Positions 7,308 to 17,717 are shown, counted from the first letter of the stretch. The stretch: 64,000 bases of DNA from an uncultured Maribacter sp. (GCF_947500405.1 NZ_CANMRY010000006.1:124001-188000), one strand, 5' to 3'. Numbers and translations are program-made. The notes: generated by a model from the letters alone, not told the origin.

Positions 7308-7877
7308 TTATTTAGATACTGTAAAGTTTAATACTAGTGGTTGGTCTTCTGAAATAATATGTTCTATCCCTACAGAAGGTCTATAAGAGTTATAGTCGCT
7401 ATACAAAGTTAAATAACTAAAATCTAATTGATATTTACCTTCTTCCACTAAAATAATTCCTATTCTAGATTCATAAATATTTGTATCAGAATTTAATATT
7501 GTAAATACTTGACTAGTGTAATTAATACCTCCTTTTTCTGACAATAAGTACTTTTCATCAATACTAACCCCTTGATAACTATCTGAAAATGATGAGTATT
7601 TTAACATTCCAAATCCGTAAGTAAATTTATTTACTCCTGAGGTTTCATATACATCCAAATCTGTAGATTGGGCTTCTTCTGGTAAATATCTACTAAAATT
7701 TAGTTCAAAAAAAAGCGTATCCCCTACTATATAATTTTCTTTGTTTTCTATTTTTAAAGCATTTTTTACCTCTAATTCTATAGTGCTCCAGTTTATATAA
7801 TCATCATCTAGAGGAGAACATTGTGTCCAAAATAAACTACCTAGACCAATCCCTAATAATGCAATATATTTTTTCAT
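7308..7877 (-). CDS. Hypothetical lipoprotein
   Basis: A 189-residue protein I do not recognise. It has a lipoprotein signal with a hydrophobic stretch and a candidate acylated Cys20 in LFWTQCSP, followed by an acidic DDD, so it is probably anchored to the outer membrane or periplasmic face. The rest is rich in beta-forming residues and aromatic positions (Tyr, Phe), as in an immunoglobulin-like or jelly-roll fold. It is 14 bp downstream of the barrel gene at 7892-8506 and probably cotranscribed with it, which suggests a two-protein envelope unit. No catalytic motif is visible. Confidence 0.75.
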   Translation of the reverse strand: MKKYIALLGIGLGSLFWTQCSPLDDDYINWSTIELEVKNALKIENKENYIVGDTLFFELNFSRYLPEEAQSTDLDVYETSGVNKFTYGFGMLKYSSFSDSYQGVSIDEKYLLSEKGGINYTSQVFTILNSDTNIYESRIGIILVEEGKYQLDFSYLTLYSDYNSYRPSVGIEHIISEDQPLVLNFTVSK

Positions 7878-7891
7878 AGTTTATTATTCTT

Positions 7892-8506
7892 TTAAAAACG
7901 ATATCCGGCTTTAATTCCTGTTCTTACCAAGCCAATATCATAAATCCATATCTCTTTTAAATTTGTACGTACTCCAAATTGCGCTTCTAAAACTAATCTA
8001 TTTTTAAGTAGTAAAAACCTATAACCAACTCCTGTTCCTAATCCTATATTTTCAATTTTTTGAGAACCATACTCATAAGTGTAAACACCGTAACCTAAAT
8101 TATTTACTGATCTAGAAATACGTCTTCCTGTATTCACTTCTGCTTCATTATAAGAACCTAAAACCTCTACAAAAAAACTCCTTTTTTGTGTACTATGAAT
8201 ATATAATCTTACAAAAGGATTTATTTCTAAATTTACATTATAAACACTATATCCATCGTGTTTTTCTAAATTTAAATCATTATGACTATTACTATAATTG
8301 GTAACTCCTACCCCTCCAGTAAAATATTTACTAATAGTTCTTTCATAACTAATATTCAAACTACCCAAAGTAACATAACTAATATTAGAAGAAAATTGAT
8401 TATAATATTGTAAAGCTATTTCTTCTTGTACGTAATTACTAAGAGTAATACATAAAACAAAAAATATAGTTAAAAATGGTTTGGTCATTGTTAGTGTTTT
8501 AAACAT
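7892..8506 (-). CDS. Small outer-membrane beta-barrel protein
   Basis: About 205 residues: a signal sequence, then alternating hydrophobic and polar strands ending in TGIKAGYRF, with the C-terminal Phe typical of outer-membrane barrels. Eight to ten strands can be traced (for example LNISYERTISKYFTGGVGV and GLGTGVGYRFLLLKNRLVLEAQ). Likely a porin-like or structural barrel of the OmpW/DUF3575 sort; ligand unknown. Start is uncertain: ATG at 8504-8506 (chosen) or 8486-8488, the latter giving MTKPFLTIFFV. It probably forms an operon with the downstream lipoprotein. Confidence 0.75.
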   Translation of the reverse strand: MFKTLTMTKPFLTIFFVLCITLSNYVQEEIALQYYNQFSSNISYVTLGSLNISYERTISKYFTGGVGVTNYSNSHNDLNLEKHDGYSVYNVNLEINPFVRLYIHSTQKRSFFVEVLGSYNEAEVNTGRRISRSVNNLGYGVYTYEYGSQKIENIGLGTGVGYRFLLLKNRLVLEAQFGVRTNLKEIWIYDIGLVRTGIKAGYRF

Positions 8507-8537
8507 AGACAACAAAAACTAATTTAGTTGCTTTTAT

Positions 8538-8545
8538 CAAAGTTA
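8538..8545 (-). promoter_or_regulatory. Putative -7 box for the barrel-lipoprotein pair
   Basis: The minus strand reads TAACTTTG 31 nt before the chosen start of the barrel gene and fits TAnnTTTG. No good -33 TTTG is visible. Confidence 0.3.
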
Positions 8546-8564
8546 TTGTAATGTTAAGGAATAT

Positions 8565-8572
8565 TATATTTG
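8565..8572 (+). promoter_or_regulatory. Putative -7 box for the GNAT gene
   Basis: TATATTTG, 33 nt before the acetyltransferase start, with a TTG about 16 nt upstream. It lies back to back with the box at 8538-8545 on the other strand. Confidence 0.3.
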
Positions 8573-8605
8573 TATTATATAATCTATTTTTAAAATATTT
8601 TATCA

Positions 8606-9148
8606 ATGATGAGCAAGAATATATTATACTGTAAAACAAAAACTAAAAATGAAATACAACAAATACTAGTTCTTCAAAAACAAAACTTGCCTAATAATTT
8701 ATCTACAGAAGAAAAAATAAAAGAAGGTTTTGTATCCGTATCTCATACCTTAGATCTTCTAGAAGAAATGAATGCTATTTGCGCGCATACAATTGCAAAA
8801 CATAATGGAAAAATAATTGGCTATGCACTCTCCATGAATCCTATATTTGCTGATAAAATAGAATTATTAAAACCTATGTTTAGCCAAATTAATGAGCTAC
8901 TTCCTGAACAAAAAAATTATATAGTAATGGGGCAAATATGCATTGCCAAAAATTACAGAAAAAAAGGAGTTTTTAGAAATTTATACAAAGAAATGGAGCG
9001 CACATTAATACCAAAATATAATTGTATTATTACCGAAGTTGACTTTAAAAATAAAAGGTCATTAAATGCGCATACCGCAATTGGCTTTAAAATTTTAGGT
9101 AACTATATTTCAGCAAACCAAGAATGGGTATTATTAATACTTGGTTAA
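8606..9148 (+). CDS. GNAT family N-acetyltransferase
   Basis: A 180-residue cytoplasmic acetyltransferase. The GNAT core is visible: KHNGKIIGYALSMN (beta-4 region), the acetyl-CoA pyrophosphate loop in GQICIAKNYRKKGVFRNLYKEME (RKKGVF in place of Q/RxxGxG/A), and TEVDFKNKRSLNAHTAIGFKILG, the usual N-x-x-x-x-x-x-Y/G-F end motif. The substrate cannot be told from sequence. Two adjacent ATG codons (8606 and 8609) make the start ambiguous by one residue. The gene stands alone, is divergent from the barrel gene, and ends at a strong bidirectional terminator shared with atpC. Confidence 0.85.
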   Translation: MMSKNILYCKTKTKNEIQQILVLQKQNLPNNLSTEEKIKEGFVSVSHTLDLLEEMNAICAHTIAKHNGKIIGYALSMNPIFADKIELLKPMFSQINELLPEQKNYIVMGQICIAKNYRKKGVFRNLYKEMERTLIPKYNCIITEVDFKNKRSLNAHTAIGFKILGNYISANQEWVLLILG

Positions 9149-9161
9149 AAATAAATTTAAA

Positions 9162-9197
9162 ACAAAAGAGCCATACAGTTATGTATGGCTCTTTTGT
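9162..9197. terminator. Bidirectional terminator between GNAT gene and atpC
   Basis: A 15-bp perfect stem (9162-9176 with 9183-9197) with GC-rich GAGCCATAC core, and A and T runs on its two flanks. It lies between two convergent genes and can serve both. Confidence 0.85.
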
Positions 9198-9215
9198 TTA
9201 TATTATAATTAAAAA

Positions 9216-9509
9216 TTAATCTGCTAACACGATAATTTTATTATTATTCATTTCTATAGTTCCAGAACTAATCTTAATAGTTAAAATTTTGTCATCATCT
9301 ATATGAGGAACTATTTCTCCATGAAGATCATCAAGAACTAAATGAGATTGAGAATGAGTATGAATTTTAATAGTCCCAGACTTTAAAATAGATACTATAG
9401 ATGCGTGATTTTCTAAAATCTGAAACTCACCATTTACTCCTGGTAAAACTACAGAGTCCACATCACTACTAAACAATATAGCTTCTGGTGATACAATTTC
9501 TAAATACAT
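9216..9509 (-). CDS. atpC: F1F0 ATP synthase epsilon subunit (short form)
   Basis: A 97-residue protein consisting of the N-terminal beta-sandwich of the epsilon subunit: LEIVSPEAILFSSDVDSVVLPGVNGEFQILENHASIVSILKSG in two recognisable blocks. The C-terminal helical hairpin found in the E. coli protein (about 138 residues) is missing, as is usual in Bacteroidota, so the helix-insertion form of ATPase inhibition is probably absent. It is part of the central stalk of the membrane ATP synthase. It follows atpD in the same orientation after a 72-bp spacer that carries heptamer repeats and an inverted repeat. The remaining atp genes are not in the window, consistent with the split atpDC arrangement of this phylum. 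Confidence 0.93.
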   Translation of the reverse strand: MYLEIVSPEAILFSSDVDSVVLPGVNGEFQILENHASIVSILKSGTIKIHTHSQSHLVLDDLHGEIVPHIDDDKILTIKISSGTIEMNNNKIIVLAD

Positions 9510-9518
9510 ATTTTTTAG

Positions 9519-9574
9519 TTATGAGTTATGAGTTACGAGTTATGAGCAAATCTTTACTCTATAACTCATAACTC
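9519..9574. repeat. Heptamer tandem and inverted repeat between atpD and atpC
   Basis: Four consecutive heptamers TTATGAG (9519-9546, third copy TTACGAG) are followed by an inverted copy. GAGTTATGAGTTA at 9523-9535 pairs perfectly with 9562-9574, giving a 13-bp stem. The hairpin sits in the atpD-atpC intergenic RNA and could tune processing or relative translation. It has the look of a dispersed short repeat. Confidence 0.7.
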
Positions 9575-9581
9575 TGAACCT

Positions 9582-11093
<1,512 letters not shown>

Positions 11094-11121
11094 TTACGTG
11101 TTTAAGTATTTAGTATTAATT

Positions 11122-11137
11122 AAGCCAAATTTGGCTT
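11122..11137. repeat. 16-bp perfect palindrome in the atpD leader
   Basis: AAGCCAAATTTGGCTT, perfect over 16 bp, lies between the predicted transcription start and the atpD ATG. It could act as an operator or as a 5' RNA hairpin. Confidence 0.6.
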
Positions 11138-11151
11138 CTATTTTCAGGCTG

Positions 11152-11159
11152 CAAAGATA
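11152..11159 (-). promoter_or_regulatory. Promoter -7 box of atpDC
   Basis: The minus strand reads TATCTTTGCAGCC; TATCTTTG is a perfect TAnnTTTG box about 60 nt before atpD. T-rich sequence lies 19 nt upstream, where TTTG is expected. Confidence 0.6.
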
Positions 11160-11192
11160 CGGTTTAAACCTTAAATTAAAAACAGTTTAAAC

Positions 11193-11226
11193 AAAAAAAA
11201 GGAGCAATAACAATATTGCTCCTTTT
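11193..11226 (-). terminator. Intrinsic terminator after the SGNH lipoprotein gene
   Basis: A 9-bp stem, GGAGCAATA (11201-11209) with TATTGCTCC (11214-11222), followed on the minus strand by eight T. Confidence 0.85.
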
Positions 11227-11246
11227 TGCATACTATTTATTTTATG

Positions 11247-12893
11247 TTATTGTAATGCAGGGGAATAATTTGTTGGGTAATCTTCAGGATTATTTACGTT
11301 TCCTGACAAAACAAAGTTTGACCCAAAAGTAGCATCAATTTGTTCTAAAAATTTATTTGCCATTACTGCATAACCTCTACTTGTTAAGTGTATACCATCT
11401 AAGCTTACTAAACCACCAGTGACTAAATCCGTAGTAAATGTAAATTCTCCAGCTTCCAAACCTGTTGTAGAAGCTACTGATAAAATACTATTTAAATCTA
11501 CCAAAGCAATATCTGAATTTGCACTTGCCACAGCTGCTATAGTTTGGTTATAAGCATCTGTTGCTTGTTTAATTTCTAGCTGCTCACTAGGTAATAACAC
11601 CCATTTATCTTCTAAAGGAAGAGATACTCCTTCTACAGAAAATTGACCAGCAAGTTGCAAAGTTAATCCTTGGTTCATTAATGACGCTACTGATTTTGTA
11701 TTAATTTCCCCTATAGTAGAACTACTTGGCAATACAAACAAATCATCTTCTGTGGCTTGTCTTGCTTGTCCATAGGCGTTTCCTAATAAATTTGCTACAA
11801 GAGGTGCTGCTTGCGCTGGCAAACCAAATTGTTGTATAAAAATTGGAAAGGTATCACTTGCCTCTAAAGCTCCTGCTATTTGTGCAGATAAATCATCTAA
11901 TGTCTCGTCTTTAATTACTACAGCACTTGCTGCTGTTTCCGAAAACTCTATAACACGATTTGGTTGCTCCAAAGCAATAAATATTTGATTAATTGCTCCA
12001 TAAATAGTATTTAATATTGGAATTTGAGACCCAAAATCTTCATTTGTTGGATCTAAAGGATTGTGCGGTACAGTTGTAAAATGTGGTAAATCTGTAATAT
12101 AAGGCACATTAGTAACTACTCCTTTTGCTCCATTAGATGTAAGTGTTGTAACTAAAGTATTAAAAGCAAAATCAAAAGTATTTATATCTGTTATCGCATT
12201 TGTACCGTCTCCACCAGTTGTTGCATACCCTAGAACATCATTTCCTCCAATTTCTGATAAGGTAAAAAATGTAGGGTTTTGTGCCATAGCCAACTCTAAC
12301 AAAGAAGCATTTGGATTATCTGCTGCTAAACGTATTGCATAAGGGTTTGCCGCTGCAGGAAAATTAGCAATACTACCATACCCATTTCCTAATAAATGAA
12401 AACTTTTAGCGCCTGGTACTCCTAGGTTCTTAAATGTTCCTGTTGGGTTATTAAGCAAAAAGTCTGTTGTTGGTGTTATATCGCCAATTACATCTTTTAA
12501 AGCAGCTGGTCCTTTACCATCAAAAACTAATCTTGGCTTAAATAAAGTATCTGTCTGTGCATTTATTACCAAATTTCCACCCAACACAAGTCCTCCAATA
12601 TTATCATTCATTAAAGGCTGTGTAAAATCTCCTCCTCCTAGCATTTGGAATTTCTTTGACAATAAATTTGGGAAAGAATTTTCTTGAGCCGCTTTAAATA
12701 GAGCGTTATCTGTAAAACCTGCTGTAAAAGAAGCTCCAAGCGCTACATAATTAGAAAAATCTACAGAACCTGCGGTTAAATCTGGCAACTCTGCAACTAT
12801 TTCCTCTTCTACAAGGTCAACATCTTCAATATCATTACATGCCACAAAAGCACTAATGACAAGTAATGGTAGTATGTATTTTATATTTTTCAT
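11247..12893 (-). CDS. SGNH/GDSL-hydrolase-like outer-membrane lipoprotein
   Basis: A 548-residue lipoprotein with a signal peptide ending VISAFVAC, acylated Cys19, then an acidic linker. It carries the SGNH hydrolase blocks: block I VALGASFTAGF with the nucleophile Ser, block III EIGGNDVLG, and block V DGIHLTSRGYAVMANKF with the Asp and His. A long insertion between blocks III and V makes it about twice the usual 200-300 residues. It is therefore a probable lipid or ester hydrolase at the cell surface. It starts 19 nt after a TonB receptor gene and is clearly cotranscribed with it, which suggests the receptor imports or presents the hydrolase's ligand (lipid or acyl ester). Substrate unknown. 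Confidence 0.85.
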   Translation of the reverse strand: MKNIKYILPLLVISAFVACNDIEDVDLVEEEIVAELPDLTAGSVDFSNYVALGASFTAGFTDNALFKAAQENSFPNLLSKKFQMLGGGDFTQPLMNDNIGGLVLGGNLVINAQTDTLFKPRLVFDGKGPAALKDVIGDITPTTDFLLNNPTGTFKNLGVPGAKSFHLLGNGYGSIANFPAAANPYAIRLAADNPNASLLELAMAQNPTFFTLSEIGGNDVLGYATTGGDGTNAITDINTFDFAFNTLVTTLTSNGAKGVVTNVPYITDLPHFTTVPHNPLDPTNEDFGSQIPILNTIYGAINQIFIALEQPNRVIEFSETAASAVVIKDETLDDLSAQIAGALEASDTFPIFIQQFGLPAQAAPLVANLLGNAYGQARQATEDDLFVLPSSSTIGEINTKSVASLMNQGLTLQLAGQFSVEGVSLPLEDKWVLLPSEQLEIKQATDAYNQTIAAVASANSDIALVDLNSILSVASTTGLEAGEFTFTTDLVTGGLVSLDGIHLTSRGYAVMANKFLEQIDATFGSNFVLSGNVNNPEDYPTNYSPALQ

Positions 12894-12912
12894 TGTAATT
12901 TTTTTAAGTTTT

Positions 12913-15672
12913 TTAGTTATTTATAGTCCATGATAAATAGTACATAGAACCAATAAACCCTGTTCCAAAAGCTGTAAAATATTCATCGCCTAACAAGTTG
13001 GTTGCCCCTACTTTAAAAGAAGACTTTATACTAGGGACTGTATAGTTTATTTGCGCATCTACGGTATGAAACTCAGGTACTACACCATTACCAAAAGGCG
13101 CTTCCCAGTAATAATCATCACTAAACCTATAAGAAACATTGAATCCTAAATTTTCAAACAATTCAGTATTACCAAATGATGCTTTAAACTTATGCTCTGG
13201 TGTATTAAAGTTTGTCGCAAAATCTGGATACGTTTCTCTATCAAAATCTAGCTTAGCATAGGTGTAACTTCCACTTAAATCAAAATTTCCAAAAACTTTA
13301 GTAGAAAGACCCAATGAAGCTCCATAGGAAGCTATATCTGCTTCTGAATTTGTATATGCACTCCAAGCTTGGTAATCATCATTAGCTATTGCAGCAATAG
13401 ATAATGGCTCCCCTACATTTCCGTAATAAGGAGAAACCACTACTTCTTGCGATATAAAGTCCTTATACTTATTATAGTACACACTAAAGTCTACTATTAA
13501 TTTATCTATTTTACCTCTATACCCTAACTCTATAGACTGCACCTGCTCTGGTTTAACTATATCTGGGTTAGAAATTTCTAAAACTGCTGGATTTCCAGTT
13601 CTACCTAATTCCTCAACAGAACTAGCAGTATAGGAGTTATTATATGCAGCTGCTCCTGTTTGCGTAACAGCGGCTGGTTGACCAAAATCATCTTGAGCTG
13701 TTTGACTTACATTAAACTCTCTGGAATACCTATCTAAATTATTTGGAGCGGAACCAATTAAAATTGCACGCCCTGCGTCTAATCCTATAAATAAATCTTG
13801 CGTAGTAGGGTTTCTAAAACCTGTTTGTGCAGAAACTCTAATATTATGGTCACGATTAAGTGTTAAACCAGCAGATAATCTTGGAGAAAAGAATCCATCA
13901 AAAAATTCTGATTTATCATAACGTACAGAACCTGTAATTTTTACACTTTTCTCATTATCTATTTCAAATTTCTTTTGAATTTGTGTGTATACTCCAAACT
14001 CTGAATAATCTATAGAACCATCTAAATCGGTATAAATAGTTCCTGAAGAATTTAAACTATATTGTCTATAAGACCCACCTATTTGTATATCTGCAAAATC
14101 TGTTAAATGACTAAAATTATAGTTACCATCTGCATGATAATACTTAGAAGCATCTTGAAATTTAGATCCTTGAGTTAAATCTGGGTTTTGTATACTCCTA
14201 TCAAAAGCCGCTTTAAATTCAGGTGAACCTGGTAAATAACGGCCAGTATCTGCTGTTGCCCTTGCGGCATCGTGCTTTTGTTGGGTTGTTAAACCTGATG
14301 GATTCCCACTTAACTCAATACCAGCATACGTTGCTATATAATCGCCAAACCAATCTTCATCACTTTTCCAAGCTCTATTAATATTTATTCCTGTAAAGAC
14401 CATATCATAAGAGTCTCCCGCTTTATCATTTACTACATATCCTCTTATAAAAAAGTTATCATTCCTAACCTCTAGCTTATGTTGCTGCTGAAAAAAGCCA
14501 TTAATATTATATCTATTTGTTCCTTGGTATATAGTAGAACCAGTACCTACTTTACCTACATAGGATATTTCTAAACTATTATCTGTTATAGGTCTATAAT
14601 ATAATCCCCAATCTGCTTTAATACTTTCCGCATTATAATTTGTTAAAGCAGCCTCATTATACCCTGTTCTACTAACTACTACATCAGGTATTACTCCTAA
14701 TCCTGAGGCAGCTCTAATATTTGTAGAAACCTCATCCCCATAAACATTTATACCATCATAATTTGTATCGGCTCTTGTTCCTCCAGGAGTTGTTTTGTCT
14801 ACCTCACTAGTTGCTGCCCAATCTGTTCCCTTTAAATATCCAAAGTTAACTTTAGCTGCAAATTTATCATTGAATTTATATGCTGCACGAATTCCAAAAT
14901 CTGTATAGGCATTATCCCCAGCAGCTTCTTGCGAAGTAATACCTCTTTTTATAGAAACACTAATACCTTCATAATCAAAAGGACTTTTACTTGTCATAAA
15001 AAGAATACCATTAAAAGCATTTGCTCCATATAATGCAGAAGATGCTCCTGGTAACAATTCTACACTTTTCACATCTGGTTCTATCATACCTACTAAATTT
15101 CCAATAGGAAAATTTAAAGCTGGTGTAGAATTATCCATCCCATCTACCAATTGCATAAAACGATTATTTTTAAAAGTTGCAAAGCCTCTAGTATTTACAG
15201 ACTTAAATGTTAAGCTATTTGTATTAACATCTACACCTTTCAGGTTTTCTAATCCACCGTAGAAATCTGCTGCTGCAGTAGTTTCTATTTCCTTTAAACC
15301 AAAACGTTCTACAGTAACTGGAGATTCAAAAATACGTTCAGGAGTTCTAGATGCAGACAAAACCACTTCATCTAAAAAAGTTTGCGCTTCATTTATTACA
15401 ACAGAAATAGTTTGATTATTTGTTGCAATACTTGAAGTAGCTTCTTTATAACCTAAACTTGTTATTCTTAATTTGAAAGGGGGCTTCTCAGAAGTCTCTA
15501 GTATAAAATTACCATCAAAATCCGTAACGGTTCCTATTGCCTTTCCTTCAATAACAATGTTTGCACCTGGTACAGGATTAGCATCTTGATCAGTCACAGA
15601 ACCTTTAACTATGGTCTGCGCGTAAGTACCCAATCCTATAAAAAGGAAGGATAAAAAGAGTATTTTTCTCAT
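12913..15672 (-). CDS. TonB-dependent receptor with carboxypeptidase-regulatory-like N-terminus
   Basis: A 919-residue outer-membrane transporter: signal peptide (LFLSFLFIGLGTYAQ), a CarboxypepD-reg-like beta-sandwich (residues about 20-105, VKGSVTDQDANPVPGANIVI, GTVTDFDGNF), a TonB-box-like VVLSASR, a plug (about 110-240, RGFATFKNNRFMQLVDGMD, SVELLPGASSALYGANAFNG), and a 22-strand barrel ending in YLSWTIN. It lacks the SusC signature context and no SusD gene lies next to it. The partner is the SGNH lipoprotein 19 nt downstream, so this is a receptor-lipoprotein pair of another kind, possibly for a lipid-linked substrate. An AT-rich 200-bp upstream gap holds an ATGCATGCAT palindrome at 15756-15765. 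Confidence 0.92.
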   Translation of the reverse strand: MRKILFLSFLFIGLGTYAQTIVKGSVTDQDANPVPGANIVIEGKAIGTVTDFDGNFILETSEKPPFKLRITSLGYKEATSSIATNNQTISVVINEAQTFLDEVVLSASRTPERIFESPVTVERFGLKEIETTAAADFYGGLENLKGVDVNTNSLTFKSVNTRGFATFKNNRFMQLVDGMDNSTPALNFPIGNLVGMIEPDVKSVELLPGASSALYGANAFNGILFMTSKSPFDYEGISVSIKRGITSQEAAGDNAYTDFGIRAAYKFNDKFAAKVNFGYLKGTDWAATSEVDKTTPGGTRADTNYDGINVYGDEVSTNIRAASGLGVIPDVVVSRTGYNEAALTNYNAESIKADWGLYYRPITDNSLEISYVGKVGTGSTIYQGTNRYNINGFFQQQHKLEVRNDNFFIRGYVVNDKAGDSYDMVFTGININRAWKSDEDWFGDYIATYAGIELSGNPSGLTTQQKHDAARATADTGRYLPGSPEFKAAFDRSIQNPDLTQGSKFQDASKYYHADGNYNFSHLTDFADIQIGGSYRQYSLNSSGTIYTDLDGSIDYSEFGVYTQIQKKFEIDNEKSVKITGSVRYDKSEFFDGFFSPRLSAGLTLNRDHNIRVSAQTGFRNPTTQDLFIGLDAGRAILIGSAPNNLDRYSREFNVSQTAQDDFGQPAAVTQTGAAAYNNSYTASSVEELGRTGNPAVLEISNPDIVKPEQVQSIELGYRGKIDKLIVDFSVYYNKYKDFISQEVVVSPYYGNVGEPLSIAAIANDDYQAWSAYTNSEADIASYGASLGLSTKVFGNFDLSGSYTYAKLDFDRETYPDFATNFNTPEHKFKASFGNTELFENLGFNVSYRFSDDYYWEAPFGNGVVPEFHTVDAQINYTVPSIKSSFKVGATNLLGDEYFTAFGTGFIGSMYYLSWTINN

Positions 15673-15815
15673 TCTGTTCTTAATTTTTTTAAGTTATCTA
15701 GTCAATTACAATATACCTATTTTTTTAAATTAACAATGACAAAATACAAAAAATTATGCATGCATAGTAAATTATTCTGAAATAAACATATATAAAATTT
15801 CATTTTTCGTAAAGC

Positions 15816-15851
15816 AAAAAGGGATTACAACAATTGTTGCAATCCCTTTTT
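15816..15851 (-). terminator. Intrinsic terminator after glmS
   Basis: An A/T-flanked stem of about 16 bp with one mismatch (AAAAAGGGATT... pairing with ...AATCCCTTTTT), with a T tract on the minus strand. It ends the glmS transcript. Confidence 0.8.
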
Positions 15852-15872
15852 ATATAATTTAAATATGAAATT

Positions 15873-17717
15873 TTACTCTACTGTAACAGATTTTGCTAAG
15901 TTTCTTGGCTGATCCACATTACAATTTCTCATTACTGCTATATGATATGATAATAGTTGCAAAGGAATAGTAGTTAGCAATGGTGTTAAACTCTCTAAAG
16001 TTTCTGGAATTTCAATTACATGATCCGCAAGCTCTTTTACTTGAACATCACCTTCTGTAACTATAGCAATTATTTTTCCTTTTCTAGATTTTATTTCCTG
16101 TATATTACTTACTACTTTTTCATAATGCCCCTTTTTAGTTGCAATTACAAAAACGGGCATTTGCTCATCTATTAAAGCAATAGGTCCGTGTTTCATTTCT
16201 GCAGCAGGATACCCTTCTGCGTGTATGTAACTAATTTCTTTTAGTTTTAACGCTCCTTCTAATGCTACCGGGAAATTATAACCTCTTCCTAAATATAAGC
16301 AGTTTGTAGAATCTTTATAAACCTCCGCAACGGTTTCTACTAAACCATTAGATTTTAAAGCCTTTTCTACTTTCGCAGGTATTGTTTCTAATTCTGTTAA
16401 ATATTCATGGAACTTAGAACCAGAAAACTCTCCTTTTTCTTTTGCTAGTTTTAAGGCAATTAAAGTTAAGACTGTTATTTGGGTTGTAAAGGCTTTAGTT
16501 GATGCAACTCCAATTTCTGGACCAGCATGGGTATATGCCCCTGCATCTGACTCTCTAGCTATAGAAGAACCTACTACATTACAAACACCAAAAACAAATG
16601 CTCCTTTTTCCTTAGCTAATTTAATTGCAGCTAACGTATCTGCAGTTTCTCCAGACTGGGAAATTGCAATTAGAACATCTTTATCTGTAATTACAGGATT
16701 CCTGTATCTAAACTCTGAAGCGTATTCTACTTCTACTGGGATTCTTGCTAAATCTTCAAAAATATATTCTGCTACAAGACCTGCATGCCATGAGGTACCA
16801 CAAGCAACAATAATAATCCTATTAGCATTTACAAACTTTTCAATATTCTGGTCAATACCAGCCATACGTATTATACCTTGATCTGCTAATAAACGACCAC
16901 GGTAGGTATCCATGATAGCTCTTGGCTGCTCGTAAATTTCTTTTAACATAAAGTGATCATAACCACCTTTTTCAATCTCTTCTAAATTCATTTGCAGTTC
17001 CAATATATTTGGATACGCAACTGCATCGTTCTTTATTTTACGAAGCTTAATTTCTTTACCTAGTCTTACAATTGCCATTTCTTCATCTTCTAAATAAACA
17101 GCGTTATTTGTAAATTCTATAAATGGAGAAGCGTCTGATGCTATAAAAAATTCATCTTCCCCAACACCAATAGCTAAAGGGCTTCCTAATTTAGCTACAA
17201 CAATTTCGTCTGGTTTTTTCTTATCAAAAACAGCAATAGCATATGCACCTACCACTTGGTTTAGTGCAATTTGTACTGCCTTTCCTAATTTAACTCCTTC
17301 TGTCTTTTGAACCTCTTCAATTAAGTTTATTAAAACCTCTGTATCTGTGTCAGATTTAAAAGTATAACCTCTATTTTGTAAAGCCTGTTTAATAGATTCG
17401 TAATTCTCAATAATTCCATTATGAATTATCACTAAATCACCAGAATTAGAGTAATGTGGATGAGAATTAACATCATTAGGAACACCATGTGTTGCCCAAC
17501 GTGTATGACCAATACCTAAAGTACCAGCCATAGATATTTCTTTTGATTTCTTTTTAAGGTCTTCTACTTTCCCCTTTGTCTTAGAAAGATTTATAGTATT
17601 ACCATCAAAGAGAGCTATACCAGCACTATCGTAACCTCTATACTCTAATCTTTGTAATCCTTTAATAACAATTGGGAAGGCATCTCTATGGCCTATATAC
17701 CCTACAATTCCACACAT
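15873..17717 (-). CDS. glmS: Glutamine-fructose-6-phosphate aminotransferase (isomerizing)
   Basis: Makes glucosamine-6-phosphate from fructose-6-phosphate and glutamine, the entry to peptidoglycan and LPS amino sugars. At 614 residues it is the usual length. The N-terminal glutaminase begins MCGIVGYIG with Cys2 as nucleophile, followed by RLEYRGYDSAG and HTRWATHG. Two SIS isomerase domains follow (ACGTSWHAGLVAEY, SQSGETADT, then GRGYNFPVALEGALKLKE). The C-terminus NLAKSVTVE is the classic conserved end. A TAGATTTG box precedes it. The 170-nt upstream gap has no room for a glmS ribozyme and shows none of its core. Confidence 0.98.
   Translation of the reverse strand: MCGIVGYIGHRDAFPIVIKGLQRLEYRGYDSAGIALFDGNTINLSKTKGKVEDLKKKSKEISMAGTLGIGHTRWATHGVPNDVNSHPHYSNSGDLVIIHNGIIENYESIKQALQNRGYTFKSDTDTEVLINLIEEVQKTEGVKLGKAVQIALNQVVGAYAIAVFDKKKPDEIVVAKLGSPLAIGVGEDEFFIASDASPFIEFTNNAVYLEDEEMAIVRLGKEIKLRKIKNDAVAYPNILELQMNLEEIEKGGYDHFMLKEIYEQPRAIMDTYRGRLLADQGIIRMAGIDQNIEKFVNANRIIIVACGTSWHAGLVAEYIFEDLARIPVEVEYASEFRYRNPVITDKDVLIAISQSGETADTLAAIKLAKEKGAFVFGVCNVVGSSIARESDAGAYTHAGPEIGVASTKAFTTQITVLTLIALKLAKEKGEFSGSKFHEYLTELETIPAKVEKALKSNGLVETVAEVYKDSTNCLYLGRGYNFPVALEGALKLKEISYIHAEGYPAAEMKHGPIALIDEQMPVFVIATKKGHYEKVVSNIQEIKSRKGKIIAIVTEGDVQVKELADHVIEIPETLESLTPLLTTIPLQLLSYHIAVMRNCNVDQPRNLAKSVTVE

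Noticed and set aside
9519-9546. CRISPR-like array
   Set aside because: Units are only 7 bp, direct and contiguous with no spacers, and no cas genes are present.
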